Below, piece by piece: positions 36,525 through 46,427 of a stretch of 64,000 nucleotides of DNA. Location: the NCBI GenBank assembly GCA_001599915.1, contig BCIG01000002.1, positions 682,001-746,000 of the forward strand, in the 5' to 3' direction. The notes below the pieces were generated by a model. It saw only the letters and a program-made list of their open reading frames with translations, made no database searches and was not told the DNA's origin. The first letter of the stretch is position 1, and each line of letters begins with the position of its first letter. The DNA is from Symbiotaphrina buchneri (lineage: Eukaryota; Ascomycota; Symbiotaphrinales; Symbiotaphrinaceae). The position numbers were made by a program, and so were the translations under genes.

Positions 36525-38102
36525 TCATGACACCCACCCTAACTTACCGCTCGTCGCGTCTACCTTGGTCTTCCGGTTCAAGATCTCTTCTACCTTCTCC
36601 CTCACACCCAGCTTCCCGTTCCTTCCAAGGATGAAGTGCTCCAGGACTTGGTCTCTGGTTCGCTCCCCCTGTCGGACAAGCTTCTGGACCTCCAGCTCGG
36701 AGGGAAGCCCAATCCAGCTGAAAGGGTACTCGTGGTAATCTGCCTCGGGCCCTTCTCTCAGTAATTTCAATCTCGGCGTCCCCTGCATGGCGAAAAACTC
36801 CTCCGTCACCGCATCGTCCGTCTCTTCCAAAGTGGGCGGTTGCCATTTTGGCGTCTCCGCCGGCTTGCGGATCAGCTTGGCCGACACACCCTCGACAAAG
36901 TCCGGGTGTTCCATGAACTTGCTAGCAATGTGATGTTCCCGCTGAAATGTTTCTGCAATTGACCATCGTCTGCCCAGTCGCATTTGCCGCAAGGCCACCT
37001 TGACGGATGTCGGGCTTCGTTCGTGAAGGGTTTTGATCGTCTTCTCTGCCCACTCCGTCCCTTCTTGTCGGAGCGCATGAAGGATGTCGTCTATTTTGTC
37101 AAACCGGAAACAGCGATCAATGGCCTCACGCGTCTCGCCAGCCAGCTGTATGTTCTCATCGTGAGGAAGCCCAGTGACAAACTCCTCAATTGTGGCGTTA
37201 ATAATGGCGCAACGCTGATGCAGAGTGGCGTAATCTTTGAAGACCAGTTCTGCGAGTCGCGCTTCTAGATCAGGGAGCGTGGATGAGTGGAGGTAGTGCG
37301 TAGCAATTCCAGCGTAACTATCGCGGCCACGTGTCAGTAATGGACTATGACTCTGATTCTTGCATAAACACCGCACAGGCTACTTACAATGCGTTCACTC
37401 CTTTCAACCTCTCACTAGTCAGTGCAAGATACGTTCCAACTTCACCGTCCAGCCGTGGGAGAAAGAAACTGCCACCAACATCGGGGAAGAACCCGATGGT
37501 AGTCTCTGGCATAGCAAAAAGCGTCCTTTCTGTAGCTATCCGAAATGGTGCGTGGACGCTCAGTCCCACGCCTCCACCCATAGTGATGCCATCAATCAAA
37601 GCCACATAAGGCTTGGGATATGTTGCGATCAGGTGGTCAAGCTTATATTCCAGCGCGAAGTAATCTTTCGACTTTTGCTGGCCGTCCGAACCCTCAGTGT
37701 TCAGCTTTGCGAGAGCTGCAACATCGCCCCCAGCGCAGAAGGCCTTTTCGCCTGCTCCTTTGATTATGATGATATTTGCCAGTTGAGATTTTTCCCATTC
37801 CTATACACAGTGAGTATGACCGAGCGGGATTAGATATAGGCCCGCCCCAGCTTTACCTTTAAGCGTGGCACAATCTTCCGTGCCATTGACCCATCCAGCG
37901 AGTTGAGCTTTTTGGGCCGGTTGAGTTCTATTGTGCGGATGCCGTAGAGACTGTGGAATAATACATCATCGGTCGTATCACCTGGGAGTTCTTTGATGTC
38001 TGTCGAGTACTTCGAAGTTCAGCCGACTGCATGAGGACTGAGCTTCATGGGGACGATAGCTACCTTCATCGCAGGTTGCAGGAGCTTCGCCCTGAGAGGC
38101 AT
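36525..38102 (-). CDS. EHD3: 3-hydroxyisobutyryl-CoA hydrolase / mitoribosomal mS47
   Basis: An enoyl-CoA hydratase/isomerase-fold protein of about 480 residues in four exons. Seen: [17 protein letters not shown], oxyanion-hole segment [40 protein letters not shown], the catalytic Glu in [15 protein letters not shown] with the Asp of PDVG, and [20 protein letters not shown]. The C-terminal half has [20 protein letters not shown] and [12 protein letters not shown], typical of HIBCH. The enzyme frees 3-hydroxyisobutyrate from CoA in valine breakdown in the mitochondrial matrix; in yeast and Neurospora the homologue is also a small-subunit mitoribosomal protein, mS47. The N-terminus ([13 protein letters not shown]) is short and weakly presequence-like. 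The stop given (SGKLGWVS) directly overlaps a strong GTAAGT donor, so the true end may be a further small exon near 36450. Confidence 0.92.
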
Positions 38103-38450
38103 GTTAGGTCGTAGCCGTGAGCCACGGCTCAGCGGCGATGCTGCTTTGACAATTGAACAACGTACGGACATCACAGACCGTCGTGCGCGTACGATTCATG
38201 CGTGGTTCATGGAAGTCCGCCGGGATAGCTCTAAGTTGTAACTTTTTCGCGTAAATTGTAGATACTCTTAGGGCCCGATTTATAAATGACATGCCTCGGC
38301 TGGGAAATGATACATGTACTTCTTGATAGACTGGCTACACGCCATGCAGATTTCTATATACGCGGAAATTCGACGCTCCTAATTCATATGGCAATGATCT
38401 AGGCATGTTGCAGAGAGGACTATATTTAAGAAGTAGATAACTGGGAATCC
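38103..38450. other. Intergenic region between EHD3 and uL4m genes
   Basis: A 0.35-kb spacer holding the promoter of EHD3 and the 3' end of uL4m, both on the minus strand. No repeat or RNA gene is seen. Confidence 0.5.
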
Positions 38451-39436
38451 CTATGCTGCGGCAGGTCTCTTCCCTGTGAGATCGGTCTGGTGATCCTGCA
38501 GTATCTGGTCCAATGCCTCCTTCTCAATGAGGATCCTGCCAAGCTCCAGAAGGTCTTTCACATCAACCTCGCTTTTGTCCAAAACCCTTCCATCAGCACC
38601 CATGGTTTCAAAAGCCTTGAAGAGCTTAGGCTTGACTTTGGATGTGATCAACAAAGACCGTCCGTTGGCGTTGCCCCACTGATTCCTTTCAAACACATCC
38701 TGTATATCTGTGATCTTCTTGGGAACATTTTGCACTATGATAAGCTCTCCTTTGCGATAGCGGTAGCTCAGCGCCGTCCTCCAAGCTAGATCGTACATCT
38801 TCCGTGGTAGCTCTGTGGAGAAGTCCCTCGGTTTTGGTCCGAAAGCGACCCCTCCACCTGTAAGCATCGGTGACTTCTTGTCACCTAGCCTGGCTCGTCC
38901 AGTACCCTTCTGTGCTCGAATTTTACGACCACTTCCATGGACCTCGTCACGCCATTTCGTACTGGCAGTACCCTGCCGAGTGCGGTCGCCCTCATAGACA
39001 ACTGCACGATGGAGGATGTCTCTCCGTAATGGAACATGGAGGTGACTAGCTGAATAGTTCTCAAAGCGTACTGGTTCCATAGAAGGAAATCTATAAATCG
39101 TAGTGATGACATGAGGGTCTATGCCATGTCAGCATCAACGACTTTGAAGAGTGACTGATCGTAAGGAGGCTGGAAGAAAAAGACAGCAGGTCAAACCCAC
39201 CATTGCCTGCAGATAAGCCAGCGCTGGGTACACCTGGCCTACTGTCATCCCGTGGAAGCGTAGTTTCGGTCGGCATTGAGCGGGCCAGCATTGGTGTCAA
39301 GCACCGCTATATATAAGCGTCAGTCAAGCAAGTCGGACCTAATGGTGACGGTGCGTACCCGAAGGGGATCCAGGAGATCCCGGTTGCCGCCATGTCGAAA
39401 GAGCAACATCGGAGTGGGAGCTACTTTGAAAGCCAT
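38451..39436 (-). CDS. YML6: Mitochondrial ribosomal protein uL4m
   Basis: Three exons encode about 283 residues. Exon 1 (39359..39436) is MAFKVAPTPMLLFRHGGNRD and onward, exon 2 RCLTPMLARSMPTETTLPRD, both Arg-rich and acid-poor as expected of a presequence. The body begins VITTIYRFPSMEPVRF and has the L4 core: LHVPLRRDILHRAVVYEGDR, then the extended loop GSGRKIRAQKGTGRARLGDK and SPMLTGGGVAFGPKPRDFS that lines the exit tunnel, followed by LPRKMYDLAWRTALSYRYRK. uL4m belongs to the large mitoribosomal subunit. The gene is divergent from mL38, with only 231 bp between start codons. Yeast name YML6 is given by family. Confidence 0.95.
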
Positions 39437-39667
39437 CTCTTGCTCCGTAGAAGCCCTTTTTGAGGACTTGGACGGCCCTCAACGAAGAATGTTTCACATC
39501 GTTTGGCGAAGCATTTTGGACCGCATGGAGCTAGTCTTGAAACGGCAAAGCGCAAGTTGACTGGGTCATCACGATCAAAAGTTTCCCTTTTCTGAGGGAA
39601 TTCAATTCTGTTCATTCGATGGAAGCTGTACCACCACTACAGCTTTCTATCGCGAAACTTCGGGTCC
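39437..39667. promoter_or_regulatory. Bidirectional promoter of uL4m and mL38
   Basis: Only 231 bp separate the divergent start codons of two large-subunit mitoribosomal protein genes, so both promoters and 5' leaders must fit here and probably share elements. I see no TATA box or CCAAT box; a short pyrimidine-rich run TTTCCCTTTTCT lies near 39582-39594. Confidence 0.7.
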
Positions 39668-40997
39668 ATGTCGGGGAGGAAGGAAACCTTCAAATCCTTG
39701 TGGTCTGGCGCCAGGGCCACGTCTCAATGTCTATGGAGCAAGCCGCCGTCCAGAGTCGTCTCGTCAGGTTTGGCGACCTCAGCCCGGCAAGGAGATCAGG
39801 GATCTGTACGGATTGACAATGAAGCGGCTGGGCTGGATCCCTCATTAGTTTCGACGAGGAAGGAAGAACGCCTTTTAATGAAGGCTGGCATACACCCCAT
39901 TGGATCTCGCAGGCGGCGAGCAGCGCTACAGAGTTCACAAAATATCCCGTTCGAGCAGCTGCCATACCAAGCATTCCAGGAAGCCCGGAAGATCCTTCAG
40001 CAGGATCGACAGGAGAAGCTCCAGCAAATAGAGGTAGAGCGAGCCCGGATCACCAGGCTCCTGCAACAACCTGTACCTGCTGGGCTAGAAAACAATAGGA
40101 AGGTGCAGTTGTTAAGTATGCGGAGACACTTGGAGAGGTTGAAGATACTGGCAGATATCAATGATCCAATAATCAAGAAACGTTTTGAGGATGGCGAAGG
40201 TATGTGGCCCCCGGGCACTGTCAATACTCTCCTTGTGCTTAGTCCTTTTAAGACCAACTTTGCTCACTTGTTCAGGCGACATGAACCGCCCTATCTATAG
40301 GTACCTGGCAGACAAACAATGGCGGGCATACAGGCGACCACTTCTCATACAACGAGTTACTCAGATGCATATTGTTCCTGACCTGCTTCCGCATGTCGAT
40401 CCAAAGTCCGAAGTCAAGCTATCTTTTGGCAGGCGCAAAATACGACCCGGCGAGTTTGTAGACTCCCGCCTCAGCGAATACCCTGGGAGACTGGACATTC
40501 AGACATTCGAAAAGGGGGAGAAAATGGTTAGCATAGTTGTTGTGGACCCGGATGTGCCCGACCTGGAACAGGACGCGTTCATCTCTAGGTGTCATTTCTT
40601 CGCCAGCAACATCTCTATCTCACCCACCAACGGTGTTATACGTCTGAAAGAATTATCCGCAACCTCCGATACGATACTCCCGTGGCTCCCTCCATTTGCA
40701 CAAAAGGGCAGTCCTTACCATAGAATTGCGGTTTTCGTCTTGGAGCAGGTGAATGGGCAGACGCTTGATGCTTCGTCCGTCAAAGCTGTTACGCAGAGAG
40801 ATGGCTTTAAGCTGCGCAGTCTCTGTAGCAAGTATAATCTCCACCCGATCGGATTGCACCTTTTCAGAACACAGTGGGATGAGGGTACAGCAGGAGTGAT
40901 GCAACGTGCTGGTTTAGGTGGATCCGATATCGAACTTCGGAGGAAGAGGGTTGAACCTTTACCATACAAAAAGAAACCCGGAGAGCGTTACCGGTAG
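39668..40997 (+). CDS. MRPL35: Mitochondrial ribosomal protein mL38 (PEBP fold)
   Basis: Exons 39668..40199 and 40276..40997 give 417 residues. The N-terminus (MSGRKETFKSLWSGARATSQ) is Arg/Ser-rich and fits a matrix presequence. A helical section follows (QEARKILQQDRQEKLQQIEV). The second exon carries a phosphatidylethanolamine-binding-protein fold: IVVVDPDVPDLEQDAFISRC, LPWLPPFAQKGSPYHRIAVF and FVLEQ, then GIGLHLFRTQWDE-like HPIGLHLFRTQWDEGTAGVM. mL38 is a large-subunit mitoribosomal protein (yeast MrpL35). The tail VEPLPYKKKPGERYR is the conserved end. It converges on IMP1 with a 131-bp gap. Confidence 0.94.
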
Positions 40998-41128
40998 TCT
41001 ATTGGCTTCTCGCTCCACGCTTTCCATGTACAATATCCATACCGCATTTCTGACTCATGAAAGGTGTCTTAATAAGCTTTGAGATTCTAAGCTTAAGCCT
41101 AGCATCTGTGACACAAACTGTGATACAC

Positions 41129-41716
41129 CTACTCTGCAGGGTGCAGGCCCCTATCAAACCACCCAGTTTCTGGCCAAAGCCTGGCAACGACCTTGCCCCG
41201 GACTAATGCCAGCGGGATTGGGCCATAGATACGCGAATCTCGGGAGTGAGGAAGGTTGTCACCTATGACCCAGCAGTGTCCCTCGGGTACCTTTGGGCCA
41301 AGTCAGCAAGGACTTACTACAATCCTGGCACCGAAACCTACTTGTATCATCATACTCCCAGATTCCCCAGGCGTGTCCCTCTTCACAAAGTCACCGGGCA
41401 TACCCAATACCCTTTTCGTGACTCGTATGTCCTCGTAAAGAGGGTGTTTGAAGCTGACCAGATCTCCGACAAGAACGTCTTTCCCTCTTCGATGCAGCTT
41501 CGAGACAATCACCCAGTCGAAATGTGTACCAATGGTAGGCAGCATGCTAGGGCCTGCGGTGGCGCTGACTGAAAAGAAGTATTCCTGTATGAGATGTAGG
41601 CAGAAGGCGGTCCGGATTGTCACGCTGGCGAGCCGTAAGGGAGACACGACAGCGAAGAAGGTAGGCAGCATTGGCGTGGTAAGAAGCCGCATCAAACGGC
41701 TGTGCTTGATTGCCAT
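41129..41716 (-). CDS. IMP1: Mitochondrial inner membrane protease subunit Imp1
   Basis: Exons 41342..41716 and 41129..41290 (minus) give 178 residues. It is an S26-type signal peptidase: the catalytic Ser is in [10 protein letters not shown] and the general-base Lys in [14 protein letters not shown]. The C-terminal box reads [20 protein letters not shown] and [13 protein letters not shown]. One membrane segment precedes the Ser ([20 protein letters not shown]). Imp1 with Imp2 cleaves sorting signals of proteins such as Cox2, cytochrome b2 and Gut2 on the intermembrane-space side. The start at 41716 is the first in-frame ATG ([13 protein letters not shown]); a second Met lies eight residues on. 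The N-terminal lead is some 20 residues longer than yeast Imp1. Confidence 0.94.
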
Positions 41717-42100
41717 GATTGTCCACTTGCTCACCAGACTACGTCTGGTTCATGAGTGCAAGGCCGAGCCATGGCCAGGCGACCGCACGTCGCCAGGTAG
41801 CGTTCCCCTGTGCTTGCTACTATGTTGTCCGAAGTGGACTGTTTCTGGTACTCATCGAGATATCAGAGGAAGGCTGCGTCGTTGATCTACGCAGGTGGCC
41901 TAACTTAATTTTGAGCGTCCAATGGTTGTCCTGATTGGGCTACCGTACCAGTACGAGTTACATCAAAAAGAGCCACTAAATGTATCAGGTACGGAGTACG
42001 AAGCATACTTCTGCATACCATATATCATGTCTCGCTTCCAAATGAAACCCATGCTCCAACACTCGGACGGTGTATACACTGCGCTCTCTATTCTCAGAGT
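41717..42100. promoter_or_regulatory. Divergent promoter of IMP1 and mtIF3 with CCAAT pair
   Basis: A 384-bp gap between two divergent mitochondrial-protein genes. A CCAAT box (41919-41923) and an inverted one, ATTGG (41934-41938), lie 10 bp apart. CCAAT is the target of the Hap2/3/5 complex, which controls many respiratory genes; function here is inferred from sequence only. Confidence 0.5.
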
Positions 42101-42805
42101 ATGAGGATCAAGCCTGTTCACATTACAGGCATTGCAAAGGCACTGCACCATGTTTTTATTGCCCCGGCCTCGATTCGAGCCACCAATCTCGAAGCAGTTG
42201 TTCCTTTAACGGTCCGTTCCCATGCACGAGGATTCTCTTCTACAAGACGCCTGTGCGCTGTTGCCCCCGCTGTACAGACCACGACGATTCGAGACGAAGC
42301 TATCCGCGCGAGGGAGATCAATGTCGTGGACGAGCAGGGCAGTTTCCACCCACGAGTAGAGACTCGACAGGTTCTGCGATCAATCGACCGCAGCTTATAT
42401 TCTCTCATTCAAGTTGCTGCTGGTGATGGAGAGAAGCTTCCGGTCTGCAAAGTAGTAAACAAAGGGGATTTCTATCAAGCGCAGCGGGCAAAGGCGAAAG
42501 CGAAGTCGGTCAAGGACCCTTCCCGAGTTGTCAAACAATTGGAGCTGAACTGGGCAATCGACCCCAATGATCTCGCGCACCGGTTGAAAAAGATGCAAGA
42601 TTTCCTCGAGAAGGGATACCGGGTGGAGGTATTGCTCGCGAATAAACGGAAAGGCCGAAGAGCAACAGAGCAAGAGGCAATGGATGTGTTAAGGCAGGTC
42701 AGAGAAAGGGCGACGGCGGTGGAGGGCGCAAAAGAGTGGAAGACTATGGAGGGCCGAGTGCTTGCCCAGACTACTCTGTTTTTTGAGGGAAAGGCCAAAG
42801 CATAG
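42101..42805 (+). CDS. Mitochondrial translation initiation factor IF-3
   Basis: A single exon of 234 residues. The first ~50 residues are Arg/Ser/Ala-rich with a typical matrix cleavage context (SHARGFSSTRR). The mature part has the IF3 N-domain (IRDEAIRAREINVVDEQGSF, LRSIDRSLYSLIQVAAGDGE, PVCKVVNKGDFYQAQRAKAK) and C-domain (VVKQLELNWAIDPNDLAHRL, MQDFLEKGYRVEVLLANKRK). IF3 promotes mitoribosome subunit splitting and start-codon choice in the matrix; the yeast counterpart is Aim23. The start is the first ATG of the frame and gives a full presequence. It is divergent from IMP1 and tandem with EF-Tu. Confidence 0.93.
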   Translation: MRIKPVHITGIAKALHHVFIAPASIRATNLEAVVPLTVRSHARGFSSTRRLCAVAPAVQTTTIRDEAIRAREINVVDEQGSFHPRVETRQVLRSIDRSLYSLIQVAAGDGEKLPVCKVVNKGDFYQAQRAKAKAKSVKDPSRVVKQLELNWAIDPNDLAHRLKKMQDFLEKGYRVEVLLANKRKGRRATEQEAMDVLRQVRERATAVEGAKEWKTMEGRVLAQTTLFFEGKAKA

Positions 42806-43474
42806 GTGGGGTAAGGTGAGGGACGTCCTGCATGGGATAGACAGGAGCTCAGCAGGGATTCTAGACGGTGCCAACGCGAGGCCATGGAGGACGTCTCGAG
42901 GTGCGGCGGGAAGTGCGCCGCTCCCGCATTCGAGGGCGTCCGATGTTGTATGCTTGAAGCATGGTGCTGGACGAATCTGTACGTCACGCAAACTTGGAGT
43001 CATGGTCGAATGGCTGTTCGAGAGGAAAAGTCGACTGACTGCGACGGTGTCTCGAGCACTCCTTGGAAGGGACTCTGCTGGTGTCAGGGGGTGTTGCACT
43101 GGCTTTCGAAACTCCTGTTCGTACGATTACACGATCCATCAGAGCTAGATGCAGATGGACCGGTCATGTCATTCGTACTTTTTTGTCCAAATAGCCAACA
43201 TATTCATCTACATAGGAGTAACAGAAGCGTTTGTACTTCATGTACCTGCAGCATTCCAGCAACACCTCTCGACCTGTGCGCCGGTGCGCCAAAACCCCGC
43301 TGACTAAGCATCGCTATGAAAGTGAAATTTATCTCGCGCCCAAAAAGCTCCTGAGTCCTGACAAGGTGCAAACAGTGCAGAAGGGGTTGTCGACTTGTGA
43401 CTTGTGCACTTTCTCCCTACCCTCCTTTCCCGCATCTTGTTGTCCTCTTTTTTGCCTTTCTGTTGCCGTTCACC
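42806..43474. other. Intergenic region between mtIF3 and TUF1
   Basis: A 0.67-kb tandem spacer. A 140-codon open frame on the + strand (about 42884-43303) and one of 136 codons on the minus strand overlap here, but neither shows a domain. The last 100 bp are pyrimidine-rich (CTTTCTCCCTACCCTCC), fitting a TUF1 5' leader. Confidence 0.5.
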
Positions 43475-45043
43475 ATGCCTTCCCTCGTTCGTCAGATAGT
43501 TCCGCTCTGGCAGACGGCTCGGTTTGCCGTGCGGCAGCAGAACACAATCAATCCGCTCCAGCAAGCTCTGACAAGAAGCCGCAATGGAGTCCAATTCACA
43601 AACGCCTGCCGGGGCTTGGCCACAGTGTTCGAGCGGACGAAGCCGCATGTCAATATCGGTATGGGTTGCGGATGCCGGACGAGCCCTCGTGCATGAAGTT
43701 AACGTGATATAGGCACCATCGGTCATGTCGATCATGGCAAGGTATATCTGGCAGTTCCTGTATCAAGGCCATGCTAACATGGGTATCTGCAATCAGACAA
43801 CCTTGACTGCTGCAATCACGAAACGCCAAGCGGAAAAGGGGCTGGCAAACTTCTTAGACTACGGTTCCATCGACAAAGCTCCGGAGGAGAGAAAGCGTGG
43901 CATTACAATTTCGACGGCACACATCGAGTATTCAACAGATGCACGGCACTACTCCCACGTCGACTGCCCTGGCCACGCAGATTACATCAAGAACATGATT
44001 ACTGGAGCGGCCAACATGGATGGCGCAATCATCGTCGTTGCTGCGTCGGATGGTCAGATGTAAGGCATGGAATCCTCAGGGTACTTCGGTGCTGACATTG
44101 GTAGGCCACAAACCCGGGAGCATCTGCTTCTAGCCCGTCAGGTGGGTGTGCAGAAGATCGTTGTGTTCGTTAACAAGGTCGACGCTATTGAAGACAAGGA
44201 GATGTTGGAACTTGTGGAGATGGAGATGCGGGAGCTGTTGAACACTTATGGATTTGAAGGAGACGATACCCCGATTATCCTCGGGTCAGCATTGTGCGCG
44301 CTGGAGGGCAGGCAGCCAGAGATCGGGACTGAAAAGATTGACGAACTGCTCGCAGCGGTGGACGAATGGATCCCGACACCTCAGCGGGACCTGGACAAGC
44401 CATTCCTGATGTCCGTCGAAGATGTTTTCTCCATTCCGGGTCGTGGTACTGTCGCTTCGGGGCGTGTGGAGCGGGGGGTGCTGAAAAAGGATTCTGAGGT
44501 TGAGCTTGTCGGCAAAGGAGAAACCCCGATCAAGACCAAGGTTACAGATATCGAGACATTCAAAAAGTCCTGCGACGAATCCCGCGCCGGCGATAATTCA
44601 GGGCTTCTCTTGAGAGGTGTGAAGAGGGAGGATGTAAAACGGGGGATGGTTATTGCCAAACCTGGCACCGTCGCTGCTCATAAGAAGTTCCTGGTGTCGA
44701 TGTATGTCCTCACCAAAGAGGAAGGAGGGCGCCATACTGGATTTCACTCCAACTATCGGCCCCAGATCTTCATCCGGACAGCAGGTGAGTCATCACAGCC
44801 GTCCTGCGTGCCTCCACAAAGTGAACAATTGCGGTATTAACAACCCATGCAGATGAGGCAGCAGCGCTACACTTCCCGGAGGGTACAGAAGATGCAGATT
44901 CTAAAATGGTCATGCCGGGCGACAATGTGGAGATGGTATGCGAGATCTATCACCCCATCGCTCTTGAACCTGGCCAGCGGTTCAACCTCCGTGAGGGTGG
45001 AAGGACTGTGGCCACCGGTTTGGTTACGCGTGTTCTCGGTTAA
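43475..45043 (+). CDS. TUF1: Mitochondrial elongation factor Tu
   Basis: A five-exon gene. The presequence is Arg/Gln-rich ([20 protein letters not shown]) and ends near [16 protein letters not shown]. GTPase motifs: [10 protein letters not shown] then TTLTAAITK (P-loop, with an intron inside it), [12 protein letters not shown] (G2), [20 protein letters not shown] (G3), NKVD (G4) and GSALCALEG (G5). Domain II has [20 protein letters not shown] and domain III ends [43 protein letters not shown]. Tuf1 brings aminoacyl-tRNA to the mitoribosome. Introns fall near 43660-43712, 43741-43797, 44059-44104 and 44787-44851, and the joins [19 protein letters not shown] and [15 protein letters not shown] keep frame. 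All catalytic residues are present. Confidence 0.96.
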
Positions 45044-45625
45044 ACTTGGGATTACCTCTGCATGTACAGCGACAGGTATGGAAGGTGGCGAACATCACTG
45101 GGCTTACGGTTTTACAACATCCATGTAGTTATATTGGGTCCATCACAAGCTCCGCTCTGCTTCGCAGCATGTCTTATTGCTGAATTCCCCCATGCCCAGC
45201 ATCACACTTCGTTCGAGTAGGCTCGTGATACCTTCCTGACATTACAGCATGGGAGGGCCTTCAATCAACGGGAATGATCATCATTACGAGAGGTTACTCA
45301 GCCAGGCCCATCCCTGAAAATATCCATCGCGATGCCAGCTTGGACAATCAATGCGTTTCCCTCGATGGGGTCGAGGACTCTCAGCAATTCATAAGTGCAA
45401 GTTCCAATCATATATGGCAGACACGTTGTTGGGAGAGTCCTCTCACAGACCACACTTGATCGGTTCTGAACTCCTTTTATTCTGACGATATCACGGAATT
45501 GCGAACACACAATCTTGAAGTGTCCGGTTCACCGACGCATCCCAGCCAGCCAGCGTAGAAACAGCGGCAGCCATCTGGCGCCTCACATGGCCTGCCTTCA
45601 CACATCCCTTTCCATCCACCCTCGT
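45044..45625. other. Convergent intergenic region TUF1 / RPS29
   Basis: A 0.58-kb gap between convergent genes that should hold both 3' UTRs. The short open frames have no domain. No RNA gene is recognised. Confidence 0.5.
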
Positions 45626-45956
45626 TTACCGATGCTGCGACGAACCTTGTCAGCATGTCGCTCCCCAAAAACTGAAAAAGGAACCGCCCATCCTTCAAGA
45701 CGCCAGAGAGATGCCATACCTTGACAAATCCGATATCCTGTGACTTCTCCCTGAAGCATTGACGGCAGATGTTCAGCCCGTATTTGCGGATAAGACCGGC
45801 CTTATGGGTGCAGACGCGGCTGTATTGGATCGAGTCAGACTGTTGTCACAAAGATTTCCCCGGACCTCATGAAGCAGTTTTGAGAGCCACGTACCATCCT
45901 CTGGAACCCTTGCCGAAGGTTCTGGGGCGAGAGTACCAAACGCTCTCGTGAGACAT
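45626..45956 (-). CDS. RPS29: Cytosolic ribosomal protein S29 (uS14)
   Basis: Three coding exons on the minus strand, 45895..45956 (62 bp), 45720..45819 (100 bp) and 45626..45634 (9 bp), give 56 residues, the standard Rps29 length. The protein reads [20 protein letters not shown], then [36 protein letters not shown]. The four zinc cysteines (CRVC and CRQC) are intact. uS14 is a small-subunit protein of the cytosolic ribosome head. The last coding exon holds only His-Arg-stop, joined across a 85-bp intron (GTATGG..GCAG). The usual residue after GSR is Glu or Gln; here it is Gly. The gene is divergent from APC13, with about 470 bp between starts. Confidence 0.95.
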
Positions 45957-46427
45957 GATGACCTAGATGCTCGATTTTTCCTGCAAGCCTCACTTGTAAG
46001 CGTCCGGACCATGCTTTGCACGCATCCACTTTATTAAAGGGTGACTTACAGAGATTGAGCAGTGTCTCTGTAAACGCTGGTGGGTTATGGAGGTGATGGG
46101 CGCGACCGGGATGAGGTTCGTGATCTTTGCTCGGCAAAGGTTTGGTGTGGAAGAGAGAGAGGTCTATGCCCTAATCTGCACGGCGGAATAAGTACCTTTT
46201 CAAACGCGCGGTTAATCCAAGCGCTAGCCTCATCTAGGAAGAGTACGAAGTGCTCGTACCAAGGTACTTTACCTACCTTACCTTAATCGACTCTCCTTTG
46301 TTTATACTCTACGGACCTACCTACATACATCCGATCTCACCTTATCCTGTTCATCCAAGATCCCTTCTTCTTCCTACTGGCAGACGGTGAGCCACATACA
46401 TTGGAGACCTCTAGTGTTCAGTACAAG
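45957..46427. other. Divergent promoter region RPS29 / APC13
   Basis: A 0.47-kb gap between divergent genes. It contains a CTTTACCTACCTTACCTTAA run near 46265-46284 and pyrimidine-rich sequence near 46350-46380. No coding sequence is supported. Confidence 0.55.

Noticed and set aside
42884-43303. A 139-codon frame between mtIF3 and TUF1
   Set aside because: Cys/Trp-rich random composition, no domain, overlaps an equally long frame on the other strand.
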